64,000 bases of DNA, from positions 186,001 through 250,000 of the forward strand of contig JAXDJH010000023.1 of assembly GCA_034663635.1 (NCBI GenBank). The letters run 5' to 3'. Positions 51,295 to 59,434 of this stretch are shown piece after piece. The DNA is from JAXDJH01 sp034663635. Lineage in GTDB: Bacteria; Actinomycetota; CADDZG01; WHSQ01. The notes beneath the pieces were generated by a model, which saw only the letters and a program-made list of their open reading frames with translations, searched no databases and was not told the DNA's origin. Both the position numbers and the translations under genes were made by a program. Within the stretch, counting starts at the first letter, position 1; each line of letters begins with the position of its first letter.

Positions 51295-51963
51295 ATGCCA
51301 CCGCATACCGCAGCAGTTCAGGACTATGTCAAAGCTCTCTACCTCCTGGAGAGCGAGGGTGAGCCGGAGGCGGTTCCGACGAACGCACTGGCCACCCGCC
51401 TCGGGGTGACCGCCGCCTCGGCCACGAACATGCTGAAGAAGCTGGGCTCCCTCGGGCTTGTCGATCACGTTCCCTACGCGGGAGCCTCCCTCACCCAATC
51501 GGGAACGAAGGTCGCCCTCGAGATGATCCGCCACCACCGCCTTCTCGAGACCTACCTAGCGGAGGCTCTCGGGGTCCCTTGGGACGAGGTTCACAAGGAA
51601 GCCGAGGTTCTCGAGCACGTCCTGTCCGAAGAGTTGGAGGAGCGGATCTCCGCCCGGCTCGGTCACCCGAAGGCCGACCCACATGGTCATCCGATCCCAG
51701 CCAAAGACGGGTCACTGCCGGTCGGATCACGGAGTCGTTTGTGGGACGCGCCCGACGGTGGCGAGGTCGAGGTCGAACGCGTGTCCGATCAGAAGTCCGA
51801 GGTGCTCCGTTATCTCGAGCAGGTAGGCATCAAGCCCGGCGCGACCGTCGAGGTCGTCGAGCGCGGCCCCCTCGAGGGGCCGTTGTACGTGCGAGTGCGA
51901 AACAGGTCGGATGAGGTGCACGCGCTGTCGAAGGAACTTTCGGAGGCCGTATGGGTCCTCTAG
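51295..51963 (+). CDS. DtxR/MntR-family metal-dependent regulator
   Basis: A 222-residue repressor: winged HTH (TNALATRLGVTAASATNMLKK), metal/dimer region with HHRLLETYLAEALGVPWDEV and EAEVLEHVLSEELEERI, and a C-terminal SH3/FeoA-like domain from about 150. The HxE and E/H ligands for Mn or Fe are present in outline. It probably controls its own operon via the 16-bp palindrome and perhaps the divergent CDF gene. Its 3' end overlaps the oxidase gene by 13 nt. Mn2+ versus Fe2+ sensing is not decided. Confidence 0.9.
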   Translation: MPPHTAAVQDYVKALYLLESEGEPEAVPTNALATRLGVTAASATNMLKKLGSLGLVDHVPYAGASLTQSGTKVALEMIRHHRLLETYLAEALGVPWDEVHKEAEVLEHVLSEELEERISARLGHPKADPHGHPIPAKDGSLPVGSRSRLWDAPDGGEVEVERVSDQKSEVLRYLEQVGIKPGATVEVVERGPLEGPLYVRVRNRSDEVHALSKELSEAVWVL

Positions 51964-52976
51964 ACAGGAGACGCTTCCTCAAGCGCATGGGAGCTGCCGG
52001 CGCACTCGGGGGGGCCGCAGTGCTCGGAGCCAAGGATCTCGTCACCGCACAAGAACATGCGGGCCACTCGGGCCACGAAAGCGGCAGCATGTTCGGGACC
52101 GGCGCGCACATGCATGGAGTGGTCGGGAAAGTCGATCACGCTCGCAACGGGTTCAACCCACACGACATCATCACCGACTTCGATGGCGGAACGATCTCGA
52201 TGGACTCCACTGGAACGACGGTGCGCGAGTACGAGTTCCTCGCAGTCAACAAAGAGATCGAGATCGCGCCCGGCATCTTCTTCCCGGCGTGGACCTACAA
52301 CGGGCGCGTTCCCGGCCCCACGATCCGCGCGACCGAGGGCGATCGCATCCGCATCCATTTCACCAACACGACCGAGCACGCGCACACGATCCATTTCCAC
52401 GGGATACATCCGGCGGGGATGGACGGTGTTCCGGGGGCCGGTGAGGTGGCTCCGGGCGACACCTTCGTCTACGACTTCATCGCGTCGCCGTTCGGAACGC
52501 ACCTCTACCACTGCCACTCCTCTCCGCTCCCGATGCACATCCATCGGGGCCTCTACGGGGCATTCATCGTCGATCCCAGAGTGGGACGACCGCACGCGAA
52601 CGAGATGGTCATGGTGATGAACGCGTTCGACACGAATTTCGACAACGAGAACGAGGTCTACGCGCTCAACACGATCGCCTTCGCCTATGCGGTCGATCCG
52701 ATCCCTCTGAACGCGGGGGAGCTACAGCGGGCTCACGTGATCAACGTGACCGAGTTCGATCCCCTCAACTCGATCCACATCCACGCGAACTTCTTCGACC
52801 TCTACAGGACGGGGACGAAACTCAAGCCGGACGAATACACAGACATCATCTCGATGGGCCAAGCGGAGCGTCACATGATCGAGTTCACCTATCCGGAGCC
52901 GGGCCACTTCATGTTCCACGCCCATCAGTCCGAGTTCGTCGAGCTCGGTTGGATGAGCGCCTTCCAGGTGAGCTGA
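51951..52976 (+). CDS. Tat-exported two-domain multicopper oxidase
   Basis: A 341-residue oxidase with a Tat signal (RRRFLKR at residues 6-12 followed by a hydrophobic Ala/Gly stretch), so exported folded. Copper motifs: HTIHFHGIHPAGMDG (first domain), HLYHCHSSPLPMHIHRG, HIHANFFDLYRTG and HFMFHAHQSEFVELGWM. The HCH and HAH pattern fits small two-domain laccase/nitrite-reductase-like enzymes. It is coupled to a metal-dependent regulator and a ZIP permease, so a ferroxidase or manganese oxidase role is likely; this is inference. ATG 51951 overlaps the regulator's end. Confidence 0.88.
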   Translation: MGPLDRRRFLKRMGAAGALGGAAVLGAKDLVTAQEHAGHSGHESGSMFGTGAHMHGVVGKVDHARNGFNPHDIITDFDGGTISMDSTGTTVREYEFLAVNKEIEIAPGIFFPAWTYNGRVPGPTIRATEGDRIRIHFTNTTEHAHTIHFHGIHPAGMDGVPGAGEVAPGDTFVYDFIASPFGTHLYHCHSSPLPMHIHRGLYGAFIVDPRVGRPHANEMVMVMNAFDTNFDNENEVYALNTIAFAYAVDPIPLNAGELQRAHVINVTEFDPLNSIHIHANFFDLYRTGTKLKPDEYTDIISMGQAERHMIEFTYPEPGHFMFHAHQSEFVELGWMSAFQVS

Positions 52977-54151
52977 TGGCGACGGCGACATCGACGAGAC
53001 GCATCCCGAACTGGCTTTCGGCCCTGGCGCCGGTCGCGGTCATCGCCGTTCTGGTCGCCGTGTTCCTCGTCTTGGATCCGATCGGGAAGTTAAGACACAC
53101 CCCTCCCGTCGAATCACTGGCGGTCGAACGCACAACCCTGAAGATCGACCTGATCCAATTGCAGGTACGGAACGACGGCAACGATCCGGTGACCATCGCG
53201 CAGGTTCTCGTCAACGACGCCTACCGTCCCTTCACCGCGACCGACACGAAGCTCGCGCGTCTCGGCAAGACGACGATCGATATCCCTTATCCGTGGGAGG
53301 AAGGGCTTCCGCTTCGCATCGCATTCCTCACCGACACGGGGTTGCGGATCGAGCACGAGATCGAGGCCGCGAGTCTCACCCCGGAACCCGACGCGAGCAC
53401 GTTCGCCATCTACGGTCTCCTCGGCGTCTACATCGGGCTGATCCCGATCGTCGTCGGTCTCCTGTGGTTCCCGGCGCTTCGCCGGGCCTCGGCGAAGTGG
53501 CTCGCGTTCTTCCTTGCGTTCACGATCGGCCTTCTCGCGTTCCTCCTTATCGACACGGTCTCGGAGGGTCTCGACTTGGCGGCCGCAACCCCGTCGGTGC
53601 TCAACGGAACCGCTCTGTTCGGCATCGGGGCGCTGGCAGCGGTAGTGGCTCTCGTCGCGCTCGGCGATTACATGGGCTCGCGGGGATCGAGCAAGACCAT
53701 GTCTGGGCTGACGCTCGCGTACTTCATCGCCTCGGGGATCGGTTTGCACAACCTAGGGGAAGGACTCGCGGTTGGCGCGGCCCTCGCCGCAGGGGAGGCC
53801 GCGCTCGGTGCGTTCCTAGTGCTCGGTTTCATGTTGCACAACACGACCGAGGGCCTCGCGATCGTCGCTCCACTTGGACGCGAGCAAACCCGCCCCCCGC
53901 TCAAGCATTTCCTCGGACTTGGTGTCGTTGCGGGCCTGCCGACCGTGTTCGGCGCGTGGGCGGGTGGCTTCGCCTTCACGCCGCTATGGGCCACGCTTGC
54001 GTTCGGCGTCGCAGCAGGCGCCATCGCCGAGGTGATCTGGGCGGTCAGCAAAGGGATGCCCAGATCGGCGAGGCTGACTTCGCCGGTGGCCGCGGCCGGG
54101 ATCGTCACTGGCCTGGCCTTCATGTACGCCACGAGCCTCTTCACCGCTTAG
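52976..54151 (+). CDS. ZIP-family metal permease with N-terminal extracytoplasmic domain
   Basis: A 391-residue transporter. Residues 1-140 contain an N-terminal membrane segment and an Ig-like beta domain (TTLKIDLIQLQVRNDGNDPV), not found in standard ZIPs. The ZIP core then has SGIGLHNLGEGLAVGAAL and LHNTTEGLAIVAPLG, the TM4/TM5 metal motifs (HNxxEG), and a last span. It overlaps the oxidase stop by 1 nt (TGATG). It likely takes up the metal handled by the oxidase. Confidence 0.88.
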   Translation: MATATSTRRIPNWLSALAPVAVIAVLVAVFLVLDPIGKLRHTPPVESLAVERTTLKIDLIQLQVRNDGNDPVTIAQVLVNDAYRPFTATDTKLARLGKTTIDIPYPWEEGLPLRIAFLTDTGLRIEHEIEAASLTPEPDASTFAIYGLLGVYIGLIPIVVGLLWFPALRRASAKWLAFFLAFTIGLLAFLLIDTVSEGLDLAAATPSVLNGTALFGIGALAAVVALVALGDYMGSRGSSKTMSGLTLAYFIASGIGLHNLGEGLAVGAALAAGEAALGAFLVLGFMLHNTTEGLAIVAPLGREQTRPPLKHFLGLGVVAGLPTVFGAWAGGFAFTPLWATLAFGVAAGAIAEVIWAVSKGMPRSARLTSPVAAAGIVTGLAFMYATSLFTA

Positions 54152-54157
54152 CCGCCG

Positions 54158-54550
54158 ATGCGCCGAGCTCTCGTAGTCATGTTTTTCGGTGCCGTCCTTC
54201 TCGCCGCGTGTGCGAGCGACCGGGGCGTGGCGATCGAGATGCAGTCGGGCCAGAGATTCGCTCCCGCCCAGCTCCACATCCAGGCTGGCCAGACGGTGAC
54301 GTGGTCCAACGAATCGAGCGAGTCCCACACAGTCACCGCTTTCGAGGACTCCATCCCCGAGGGGGCCGAGTACTTCGCGAGCGGCGGCGCCTCGTCGGAG
54401 TCGGCGGCTCGGGACGATGTGGCCGACGGATTGCTGAAACCGGGCGACACTTTCCAGATGACATTCGACGTGCCGGGCACCTACCGCTTCTTTTGCATCC
54501 CCCACGAATCCTCGGGGATGAAGGGAACGGTCGTGGTGGCCGAGGGATGA
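54158..54550 (+). CDS. cupredoxin (plastocyanin-like) lipoprotein
   Basis: A 130-residue lipoprotein: LLAACAS places the lipidated residue at Cys18. The blue-copper ligands are SHTVTA (His) and FFCIPHESSGM (Cys, His, Met). It would receive or deliver electrons at the outer face of the membrane, most simply to or from the oxidase two genes upstream. 6 nt separate it from the ZIP gene; ATGA overlap with the next gene. Confidence 0.9.
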   Translation: MRRALVVMFFGAVLLAACASDRGVAIEMQSGQRFAPAQLHIQAGQTVTWSNESSESHTVTAFEDSIPEGAEYFASGGASSESAARDDVADGLLKPGDTFQMTFDVPGTYRFFCIPHESSGMKGTVVVAEG

Positions 54551-55299
54551 GCATCACCGAGCGCGAGCTTGACGTGACGGTCGAGGGCTCGAAGCTCGAT
54601 GCCGGAGTCGCGATCCCTAGCGACCCCCGGGGCGTCGTCCTTCTGCTGCATGGGTTGCCTTCGATCAATCCACCCGAGCCGGGGGATCTCGGCTATCCGG
54701 GCTTCGCTCAACTCGCCGCGGCCGAGGGTTGGCTCGCGGTGTGGGGCGACATGCGCGCGGTGCGCGCGTCGGAGGGCTTCTTCTCGATGGAGGGCTGGGT
54801 CCGCGATGCGACCGAATTCGTTCGGATAGCGCGCTCGCTCGAGGAGGCTCGTTCTCTTCCGTTCGCGTTCGTCGGCTCCTCGGCGGGCGGCGCGGTCGGC
54901 ACGGAAGTCGTCGCGCGGGGAACGCAAGTCGATGCGCTCGCGCTTCTCGCTGCCCCCGCGTCGTGGATCTCGTTCGCCGGCGATCCTGCGACCGCGCTTC
55001 AGATGGTTCAACTCCAAGCTGGGATGGCGCTGGCGCCGGAGTCGATCGCCGATCCGGAGGCATGGGCCGCGGAGTACGAGGTTGTGACTACCGAGCGCTC
55101 TATCGGAAAGATCGACGTGCCGACCTTGATCATGCACGGGGATGTCGACGAAGTCGTTCCGGTCGAGCATGCGTATCGTCTGAAGGAGGCCGCGCCGGAC
55201 GCGCGTCTCGAGATCGTGTCCGGTGCACCGCACCAACTCCGCCGGCACGAAGTCGCGACGCGTTTGCTGTTCGACTGGTTGGGCGAGGTACTCGCGTGA
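54547..55299 (+). CDS. alpha/beta hydrolase (dienelactone-hydrolase-like)
   Basis: A 250-residue hydrolase: VVLLLHGLPSINPPEP, FVGSSAGGAVGTEV (nucleophile Ser, GSSAGG), MHGDVDEVVPVEHA (Asp) and SGAPHQLRRHE (His). No signal peptide. The ATG overlaps the cupredoxin stop; the much longer frame upstream is antisense-like noise and rejected. Its role in a metal operon is unclear. Confidence 0.85.
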   Translation: MSITERELDVTVEGSKLDAGVAIPSDPRGVVLLLHGLPSINPPEPGDLGYPGFAQLAAAEGWLAVWGDMRAVRASEGFFSMEGWVRDATEFVRIARSLEEARSLPFAFVGSSAGGAVGTEVVARGTQVDALALLAAPASWISFAGDPATALQMVQLQAGMALAPESIADPEAWAAEYEVVTTERSIGKIDVPTLIMHGDVDEVVPVEHAYRLKEAAPDARLEIVSGAPHQLRRHEVATRLLFDWLGEVLA

Positions 55300-55541
55300 C
55301 AAAGCTCGTTGTCGCGGTCGTCGTGCTCGGCCTGAGTGTTTCTTTGGCCATCGGTCTCGCACGCGGATTCGATGCGACCGCAGTGGTGATCTTCGTGTTC
55401 CTCGTCGCCGTCGGAGCGCTCTCGGTCGCGGCTTCGGCTCGATTCCGGGCCGGAGGCATCACTCCGGGAACGTGTTCCGAGTGCGGAGGCCTGATCTCGC
55501 CGAACGCCCCCTACTGCAAACACTGCGGCGCCCCCACCTAA
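55296..55541 (+). CDS. small two-span membrane protein with zinc ribbon
   Basis: An 81-residue protein: two hydrophobic segments (about residues 3-20 and 26-48) and a C-terminal zinc ribbon CSECGG...CKHCGAP. Start GTG 55296 overlaps the hydrolase stop by 4 nt. I do not recognise a specific family. It ends the metal operon and is followed by a strong terminator. Confidence 0.75.
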   Translation: MTKLVVAVVVLGLSVSLAIGLARGFDATAVVIFVFLVAVGALSVAASARFRAGGITPGTCSECGGLISPNAPYCKHCGAPT

Positions 55542-55550
55542 CCCCCTCTC

Positions 55551-55599
55551 GTTCTTTTCTTGAAAGAGCGCGCATGGCGCGCTGAAACAAGAAAAGAAC
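55551..55599. terminator. bidirectional terminator hairpin between convergent genes
   Basis: GTTCTTTTCTTG (55551-55562) pairs with CAAGAAAAGAAC (55588-55599), and inside it AGCGCGC/GCGCGCT (55567-55583, loop ATG). C-rich and G-rich runs outside extend the pairing. It lies between the convergent ends at 55541 and 55614, so it can terminate both. Confidence 0.75.
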
Positions 55600-55613
55600 G
55601 GGGGGTTCTTGGG

Positions 55614-55880
55614 TTAGAGAAGGCTCGACTGGGCCCGGCTCTTCTTCGAAGCTCGCTTCGGCGCTTCGTCCTCGGCGGGGTGTTCGATCATCGCGATGAC
55701 TCTCGCGGCCATGAAGCGGCCGCTGCGAACGATGACGCCGGTGCGGGTCACCTCCGAGACCTCGAAGGTTCCTCTGGCACTTGTGATCTCGACGCGACGG
55801 CCGGCCTTAGTGGCCACGATGTCGTAGGTCTTGGTGCCGTCACCTACGTCGACGACGACCTCGACGCGATCGCCCTTCAA
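55614..55880 (-). CDS. small basic protein of unknown function
   Basis: An 88-residue protein with about 65 residues of likely beta structure (VEVVVDVGDGTKTYDIVAT, VEITSARGTFEVSEVTRTG) and a Lys/Arg/Ser-rich tail (KRASKKSRAQ) that could bind nucleic acid. The TTG at 55880 is chosen because GAGGAGG lies 8 nt upstream. It is divergent from lpd, 87 nt away. No family recognised. Confidence 0.6.
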   Translation of the reverse strand: MKGDRVEVVVDVGDGTKTYDIVATKAGRRVEITSARGTFEVSEVTRTGVIVRSGRFMAARVIAMIEHPAEDEAPKRASKKSRAQSSLL

Positions 55881-55967
55881 CCTGTGTACCTCCTCAGCGC
55901 AGAAGGCTGGTGGTTCGTAAGCCGAGTGTATCGTCGGAGGGTTCACGAACACACATAGGAGGTAACA

Positions 55968-57389
55968 GTGGCAGAGGGATCGGACTCCTTCGATCTCGTC
56001 ATCCTCGGCGGCGGGAATGCCGGATACGCATGCGCTTTCCGCGCGGTTGGTCTCGGGATGACGGTCGCGATGGTCGAGAAGGACAAAGTCGGCGGCACGT
56101 GTTTGCACCGTGGCTGCATCCCGACGAAGGCGCTGCTGCACGCGGCCGACCTCCTCGACGAGATCAAGGACGCCGGTGATTTCGGAGTGATCGTCCAGGA
56201 ACCTCAGGTCGATTGGGGCAAGGTTCTCAACTTCAAGGACTCCGTTGTGGGCCGCATGTACAAGGGCCTTTCGGGCCTCGTGTCGCGCAAGAAGATCGAA
56301 CTCGTCGAGGGCGAGGGCCGCCTCGTCGACGCGAGGACGATCTCGGTCAAGACCAAAGAAGGCGAGCGTTCGCTCAAGGCCAACAAGGGCATCGTCGTCG
56401 CCCCGGGCGCGTACCCGCGCGAGCTCCCGTTCATCCAGTCGGATGGCGACCGCGTGCACAACTCGAACCACGGACTCGTGGCGCAGGACATCCCGTCATC
56501 CGTGATCGTCGTCGGCGGCAACTACATCGGCCTCGAGTTCGCGAGCTGCTACCGCTCGTTCGGCGCCGAGGTCACCGTCGTTGAGATGCTGCCGAAGATC
56601 GCTCCGGCAGAAGACGACGACATCTCCGAGGGACTCCACAAGCTCCTCCAGAGACGCGGCATCAAGTTCCACCTCGGCGTGTCGGTAACTGCGGCGAAGA
56701 CGAACGACTCCGGAGTCGACGTCGAGATCGAAAAGGACGGCAAGAAAGAGACACTTTCTGCGGATCGCATGTTCGTCGCGATCGGCCGTGCTCCGAACAC
56801 CGACGGCATCGGCCTCGGAGAGGTCGGGGTCAAGACCGACCGTGGCTACATTTCCGTCGATGCCAGCTTCCGCACGAGCGTCGAGGGCGTCTACGCGATC
56901 GGCGATGCGATCTTCGTCACAGAATCCGATTCGCCGCACCCTCAGCTCGCACACGTCGCGTTCGAGGAAGGCCAGAAGGTCGCCGAGACCATTGCGGGCC
57001 AGAACCCGACGCCCGTCAACTATCGCAATGTCCCGCATGTCATCTACTGCCAGCCTGAAGTCGCGGCCGTCGGCCTCACCGAGGCAAAGGCCAAAGAGAT
57101 GGGCATGGAGGTCGAGACGAAGCGCTATCCGTTCTCGGCCAACGCTCGCGCTCTGATGCTCGGCGGGGGACAGGGATTCGTGAAGACGATCGCGGAGAAG
57201 GGCGGAGCCGTTGTCGGCGTGCACATCGTCGGCCCCCGGGCCTCCGACCTGATCACCGAAGCTCAACTCGCGACGTCGTGGGAGGCCTACCCGAACGAGC
57301 TCGCCGACCTGATGCACCCGCACCCGACGCTGTCGGAAGCGATAGGCGAGACGTTCCTGGAGCTGGCAGGCAAACCCCTCCACGGCTAA
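55968..57389 (+). CDS. lpd: dihydrolipoyl dehydrogenase (E3)
   Basis: A 473-residue flavoprotein reoxidising dihydrolipoyl groups of 2-oxoacid dehydrogenase complexes. FAD site ILGGGNAGYACA, redox disulfide GGTCLHRGCIP (Cys45, Cys50), NAD site VVGGNYIGLEFAS and the C-terminal catalytic HPHPTLSEA are all present. GTG 55968 follows AGGAGG. It precedes the E2/E1 cluster by 2 kb and probably serves it. Repeat copy E begins 3 nt after its TAA. Confidence 0.95.
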   Translation: MAEGSDSFDLVILGGGNAGYACAFRAVGLGMTVAMVEKDKVGGTCLHRGCIPTKALLHAADLLDEIKDAGDFGVIVQEPQVDWGKVLNFKDSVVGRMYKGLSGLVSRKKIELVEGEGRLVDARTISVKTKEGERSLKANKGIVVAPGAYPRELPFIQSDGDRVHNSNHGLVAQDIPSSVIVVGGNYIGLEFASCYRSFGAEVTVVEMLPKIAPAEDDDISEGLHKLLQRRGIKFHLGVSVTAAKTNDSGVDVEIEKDGKKETLSADRMFVAIGRAPNTDGIGLGEVGVKTDRGYISVDASFRTSVEGVYAIGDAIFVTESDSPHPQLAHVAFEEGQKVAETIAGQNPTPVNYRNVPHVIYCQPEVAAVGLTEAKAKEMGMEVETKRYPFSANARALMLGGGQGFVKTIAEKGGAVVGVHIVGPRASDLITEAQLATSWEAYPNELADLMHPHPTLSEAIGETFLELAGKPLHG

Positions 57390-57392
57390 TCC

Positions 57393-57443
57393 CCAAATTC
57401 TCCAGCCCAGCAGCGCTCAGCCCGGTTTCTCTGGAGAATTTCG
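57393..57443 (+). repeat. 51-bp palindromic element, copy E
   Basis: Arms CCAAATTCTCC (57393-57403) and GGAGAATTTCG (57433-57443); the middle is AGCCCAGC...CCCGGTTTCTCT. Nearly identical to copy F 1.4 kb away, including the preceding GGCTAAT. It follows the lpd TAA after 3 nt. Confidence 0.85.
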
Positions 57444-57467
57444 CAGGATCGGCGCGAGGATGAGAGC

Positions 57468-57938
57468 GTGCGCCGAAAGACTTATGGCCTAGGTTCCCGC
57501 AACGCTCCTTTGGGTTACTACCGCAGGGCGAAGGAGGATGCCCATTGGGCCGAAGGCGGGATGTCGTTCCGTGATCTTCCTCGCCGCTGGTACTCGCCGA
57601 TAAAGAACGCGGGGCTTCGCTACCACCGTTTGTTTCTCGCAGGTTGGGCCCGTCTGGCCGTCCTTTGTCTCGCGGCAGGAGCTGCATTCCAGGCTACGGG
57701 CGCCTTCGACTACGCGATCGGGTACTTGTGTGGAGCCCTCTTCGGATGGGCCTTGGTGCTCGTTTGGGATCGAGTGACCGGGCACCGAATAATTCCCGCA
57801 GACCCTCCGTTCGATCCCGGCGACCCATCTGGCGACCGCGAGCCTCGTGAGCCCGGCCCGCGCGACCCCGCCGGGATGATGTCTCGACCCGAGCCGTTGA
57901 CGAGCGGCGACGACGAGGAGTTCGTCGCGTCCCACTAG
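57468..57938 (+). CDS. two-span membrane protein of unknown function
   Basis: A 156-residue protein with a basic N-terminal 50 residues, two membrane segments (about 57-75 and 82-100) and a Pro/Asp/Glu-rich cytosolic tail (DPPFDPGDPSGDREPREP). GTG 57468 follows GCGAGG. No known family. It lies between repeats E and F with the lipoprotein gene. Confidence 0.65.
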   Translation: MRRKTYGLGSRNAPLGYYRRAKEDAHWAEGGMSFRDLPRRWYSPIKNAGLRYHRLFLAGWARLAVLCLAAGAAFQATGAFDYAIGYLCGALFGWALVLVWDRVTGHRIIPADPPFDPGDPSGDREPREPGPRDPAGMMSRPEPLTSGDDEEFVASH

Positions 57939-58000
57939 GCCCCATTGGGAATGGGCGGGGATTTGCATTCAGCACTCGCCCGCGCCACGATGTAAGCGGG

Positions 58001-58834
58001 ATGAGAAAGCTGCTGGTCGGAATTTCGATCGCGTTGTTTGTGTCCGCGTGTGGTTCCCCCGCGGAAACAGAGTCGGCTCTCGACGCGCTTCAGTCGGCGG
58101 CCGACAAGGTCGAGGGGGCCGGAAGCGCGCGCATGGCGATGTCTATGTCGATGGCCGGCGAAAGTCTCCCTGTTACCGAGGCGAACACTACGGGCGTGAT
58201 GGACTTCGAGAACAAGCGCGGAAAAATGCAGATGCGAATGGAACTTCCGCTGATCGGTCCTACCGTTATGACGATGCTGAACGAAGGCTTGGTCGCGTAC
58301 ATGAAAGCGCCCTACCTGGAGGAGCTGCTGCCTCCGGGCGTTGATTGGGTCAGGCTCGACATGCAAGCGTTGGGTAACGAGAGCGGGTTCGATTTCGAGG
58401 CTCTGACCCAATTGGGCGGTGGGACCGATCCGACGCAGTTCCTCCAGTACATGCGCGGGGCCTCTGACGACGTGCGTGAGATCGGCAGAGAAATGGTCGG
58501 CGATGTGATGACAACTCACTATCACGCGACCCTTGATCTGGAGCGCGCCGCTGAGAATGCGCCCGAAGAGGTTCGTGAGGCGGCGCGGCAGTCAATCGAA
58601 TTGCTCGAATCGATGCTCGAGAGCGACATGCCCGTCGATGTCTGGTTGGACGACTCGGGGCTGATGCGAAAGATGACCTCGCAGTACACGATGAACATCC
58701 CCAACGCAGGGAGGATGGATGTCGACCTCACGATGAGCCTGTGGGACTTCGGGGTAGACGTGCGCGTGAAGATCCCGCCTGAAGGCAAGACGATCGACTT
58801 CCAGCAACTGATGGAGCAGAGCGGGTCCCTCTAG
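58001..58834 (+). CDS. LppX/LprG-like secreted lipoprotein
   Basis: A 277-residue lipoprotein: FVSACGS gives lipidated Cys17. The mature part resembles the LppX_LprAFG fold that shuttles lipids between membranes: helices then long beta strands (NTTGVMDFENKRGKMQMRME, TMNIPNAGRMDVDLTMSL). In mycobacteria these carry lipids such as phthiocerol or triacylglycerols; here perhaps a helper for envelope lipid transport. Start ATG 58001 is the first in frame with the signal. Confidence 0.75.
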   Translation: MRKLLVGISIALFVSACGSPAETESALDALQSAADKVEGAGSARMAMSMSMAGESLPVTEANTTGVMDFENKRGKMQMRMELPLIGPTVMTMLNEGLVAYMKAPYLEELLPPGVDWVRLDMQALGNESGFDFEALTQLGGGTDPTQFLQYMRGASDDVREIGREMVGDVMTTHYHATLDLERAAENAPEEVREAARQSIELLESMLESDMPVDVWLDDSGLMRKMTSQYTMNIPNAGRMDVDLTMSLWDFGVDVRVKIPPEGKTIDFQQLMEQSGSL

Positions 58835-58858
58835 GGCAGATCCCTGCCCGGCTAATGC

Positions 58859-58909
58859 CCAAATTCTCCAGCCCAGCAGCGCTCAGCCCGGTTTCCCTGG
58901 AGAATTTGC
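58859..58909 (+). repeat. 51-bp palindromic element, copy F
   Basis: Arms CCAAATTCTCC (58859-58869) and GGAGAATTTGC (58899-58909). It differs from copy E at few positions and ends 2 nt before the start codon of the DUF3052 gene; GGAG of its right arm (58899-58902) is spaced 9 nt from that ATG like a Shine-Dalgarno site. Confidence 0.85.
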
Positions 58910-58911
58910 GG

Positions 58912-59337
58912 ATGAAGAAGAGAGAGACCACTGGATATTCCGGCACTCCTCTTCCTAAGAAGCTCGGCATCAAAGAGGGCCATTCGGTCGCGTACCTGAA
59001 CGCGCCGGATGACTTCGCCGAACTGATGCATCCGATGCCCGACGACGTGACGATCACGACGCGGGCCGCGGGCCGCAAAGACGTCATCGTTCTGTTTGCC
59101 ACGAGCGTGGCAGACCTGAAAAAGAGATTCCCGGCTGCGAAGAAGGCGCTGAACTACGACGGGGGACTCTGGTTCGCGTATCCGAAGAAGGCCTCGGGCG
59201 TGACTACCGATCTCAAGTTCGAGAACGCGCAGGCGATCGGCCTCGACGGGGGACTCGTGGACAACAAGTCCTGCGCCATCGACGAGATCTGGTCCGGCCT
59301 CCGCTTCGTGTACCGCCTGAAAGACCGCCCCTCCTAG
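58912..59337 (+). CDS. DUF3052 family protein
   Basis: A 141-residue soluble protein of the actinobacterial DUF3052 family: GYSGTPLPKKLGIKEGHSVA at the start, then DVIVLFATSVADLKKRFPAA, and FAYPKKASGVTTDLKFENA. Function unknown. The ATG at 58912 is preferred over 58855, whose frame would translate repeat copy F. The repeat seems to supply its ribosome-binding site. Confidence 0.85.
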   Translation: MKKRETTGYSGTPLPKKLGIKEGHSVAYLNAPDDFAELMHPMPDDVTITTRAAGRKDVIVLFATSVADLKKRFPAAKKALNYDGGLWFAYPKKASGVTTDLKFENAQAIGLDGGLVDNKSCAIDEIWSGLRFVYRLKDRPS

Positions 59338-59434
59338 CGCGTCGCCGCCCCCGACCCAGGCGGGCCGAGCGGGTACCCTAGGGACCTCTTTTCTTAACGC
59401 TGAAGCCCAGTCTCAAAGGGGAGGGTTCGACCAC

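Noticed and set aside
53293..54546. In-frame upstream extension of the alpha/beta hydrolase through the ZIP and cupredoxin genes
   Set aside because: The upstream part is out-of-frame reading of two real genes; ATGA overlap fixes the start at 54547.
58855..58911. ATG 58855 as start of the DUF3052 gene
   Set aside because: Would translate repeat copy F; ATG 58912 starts the conserved family region.
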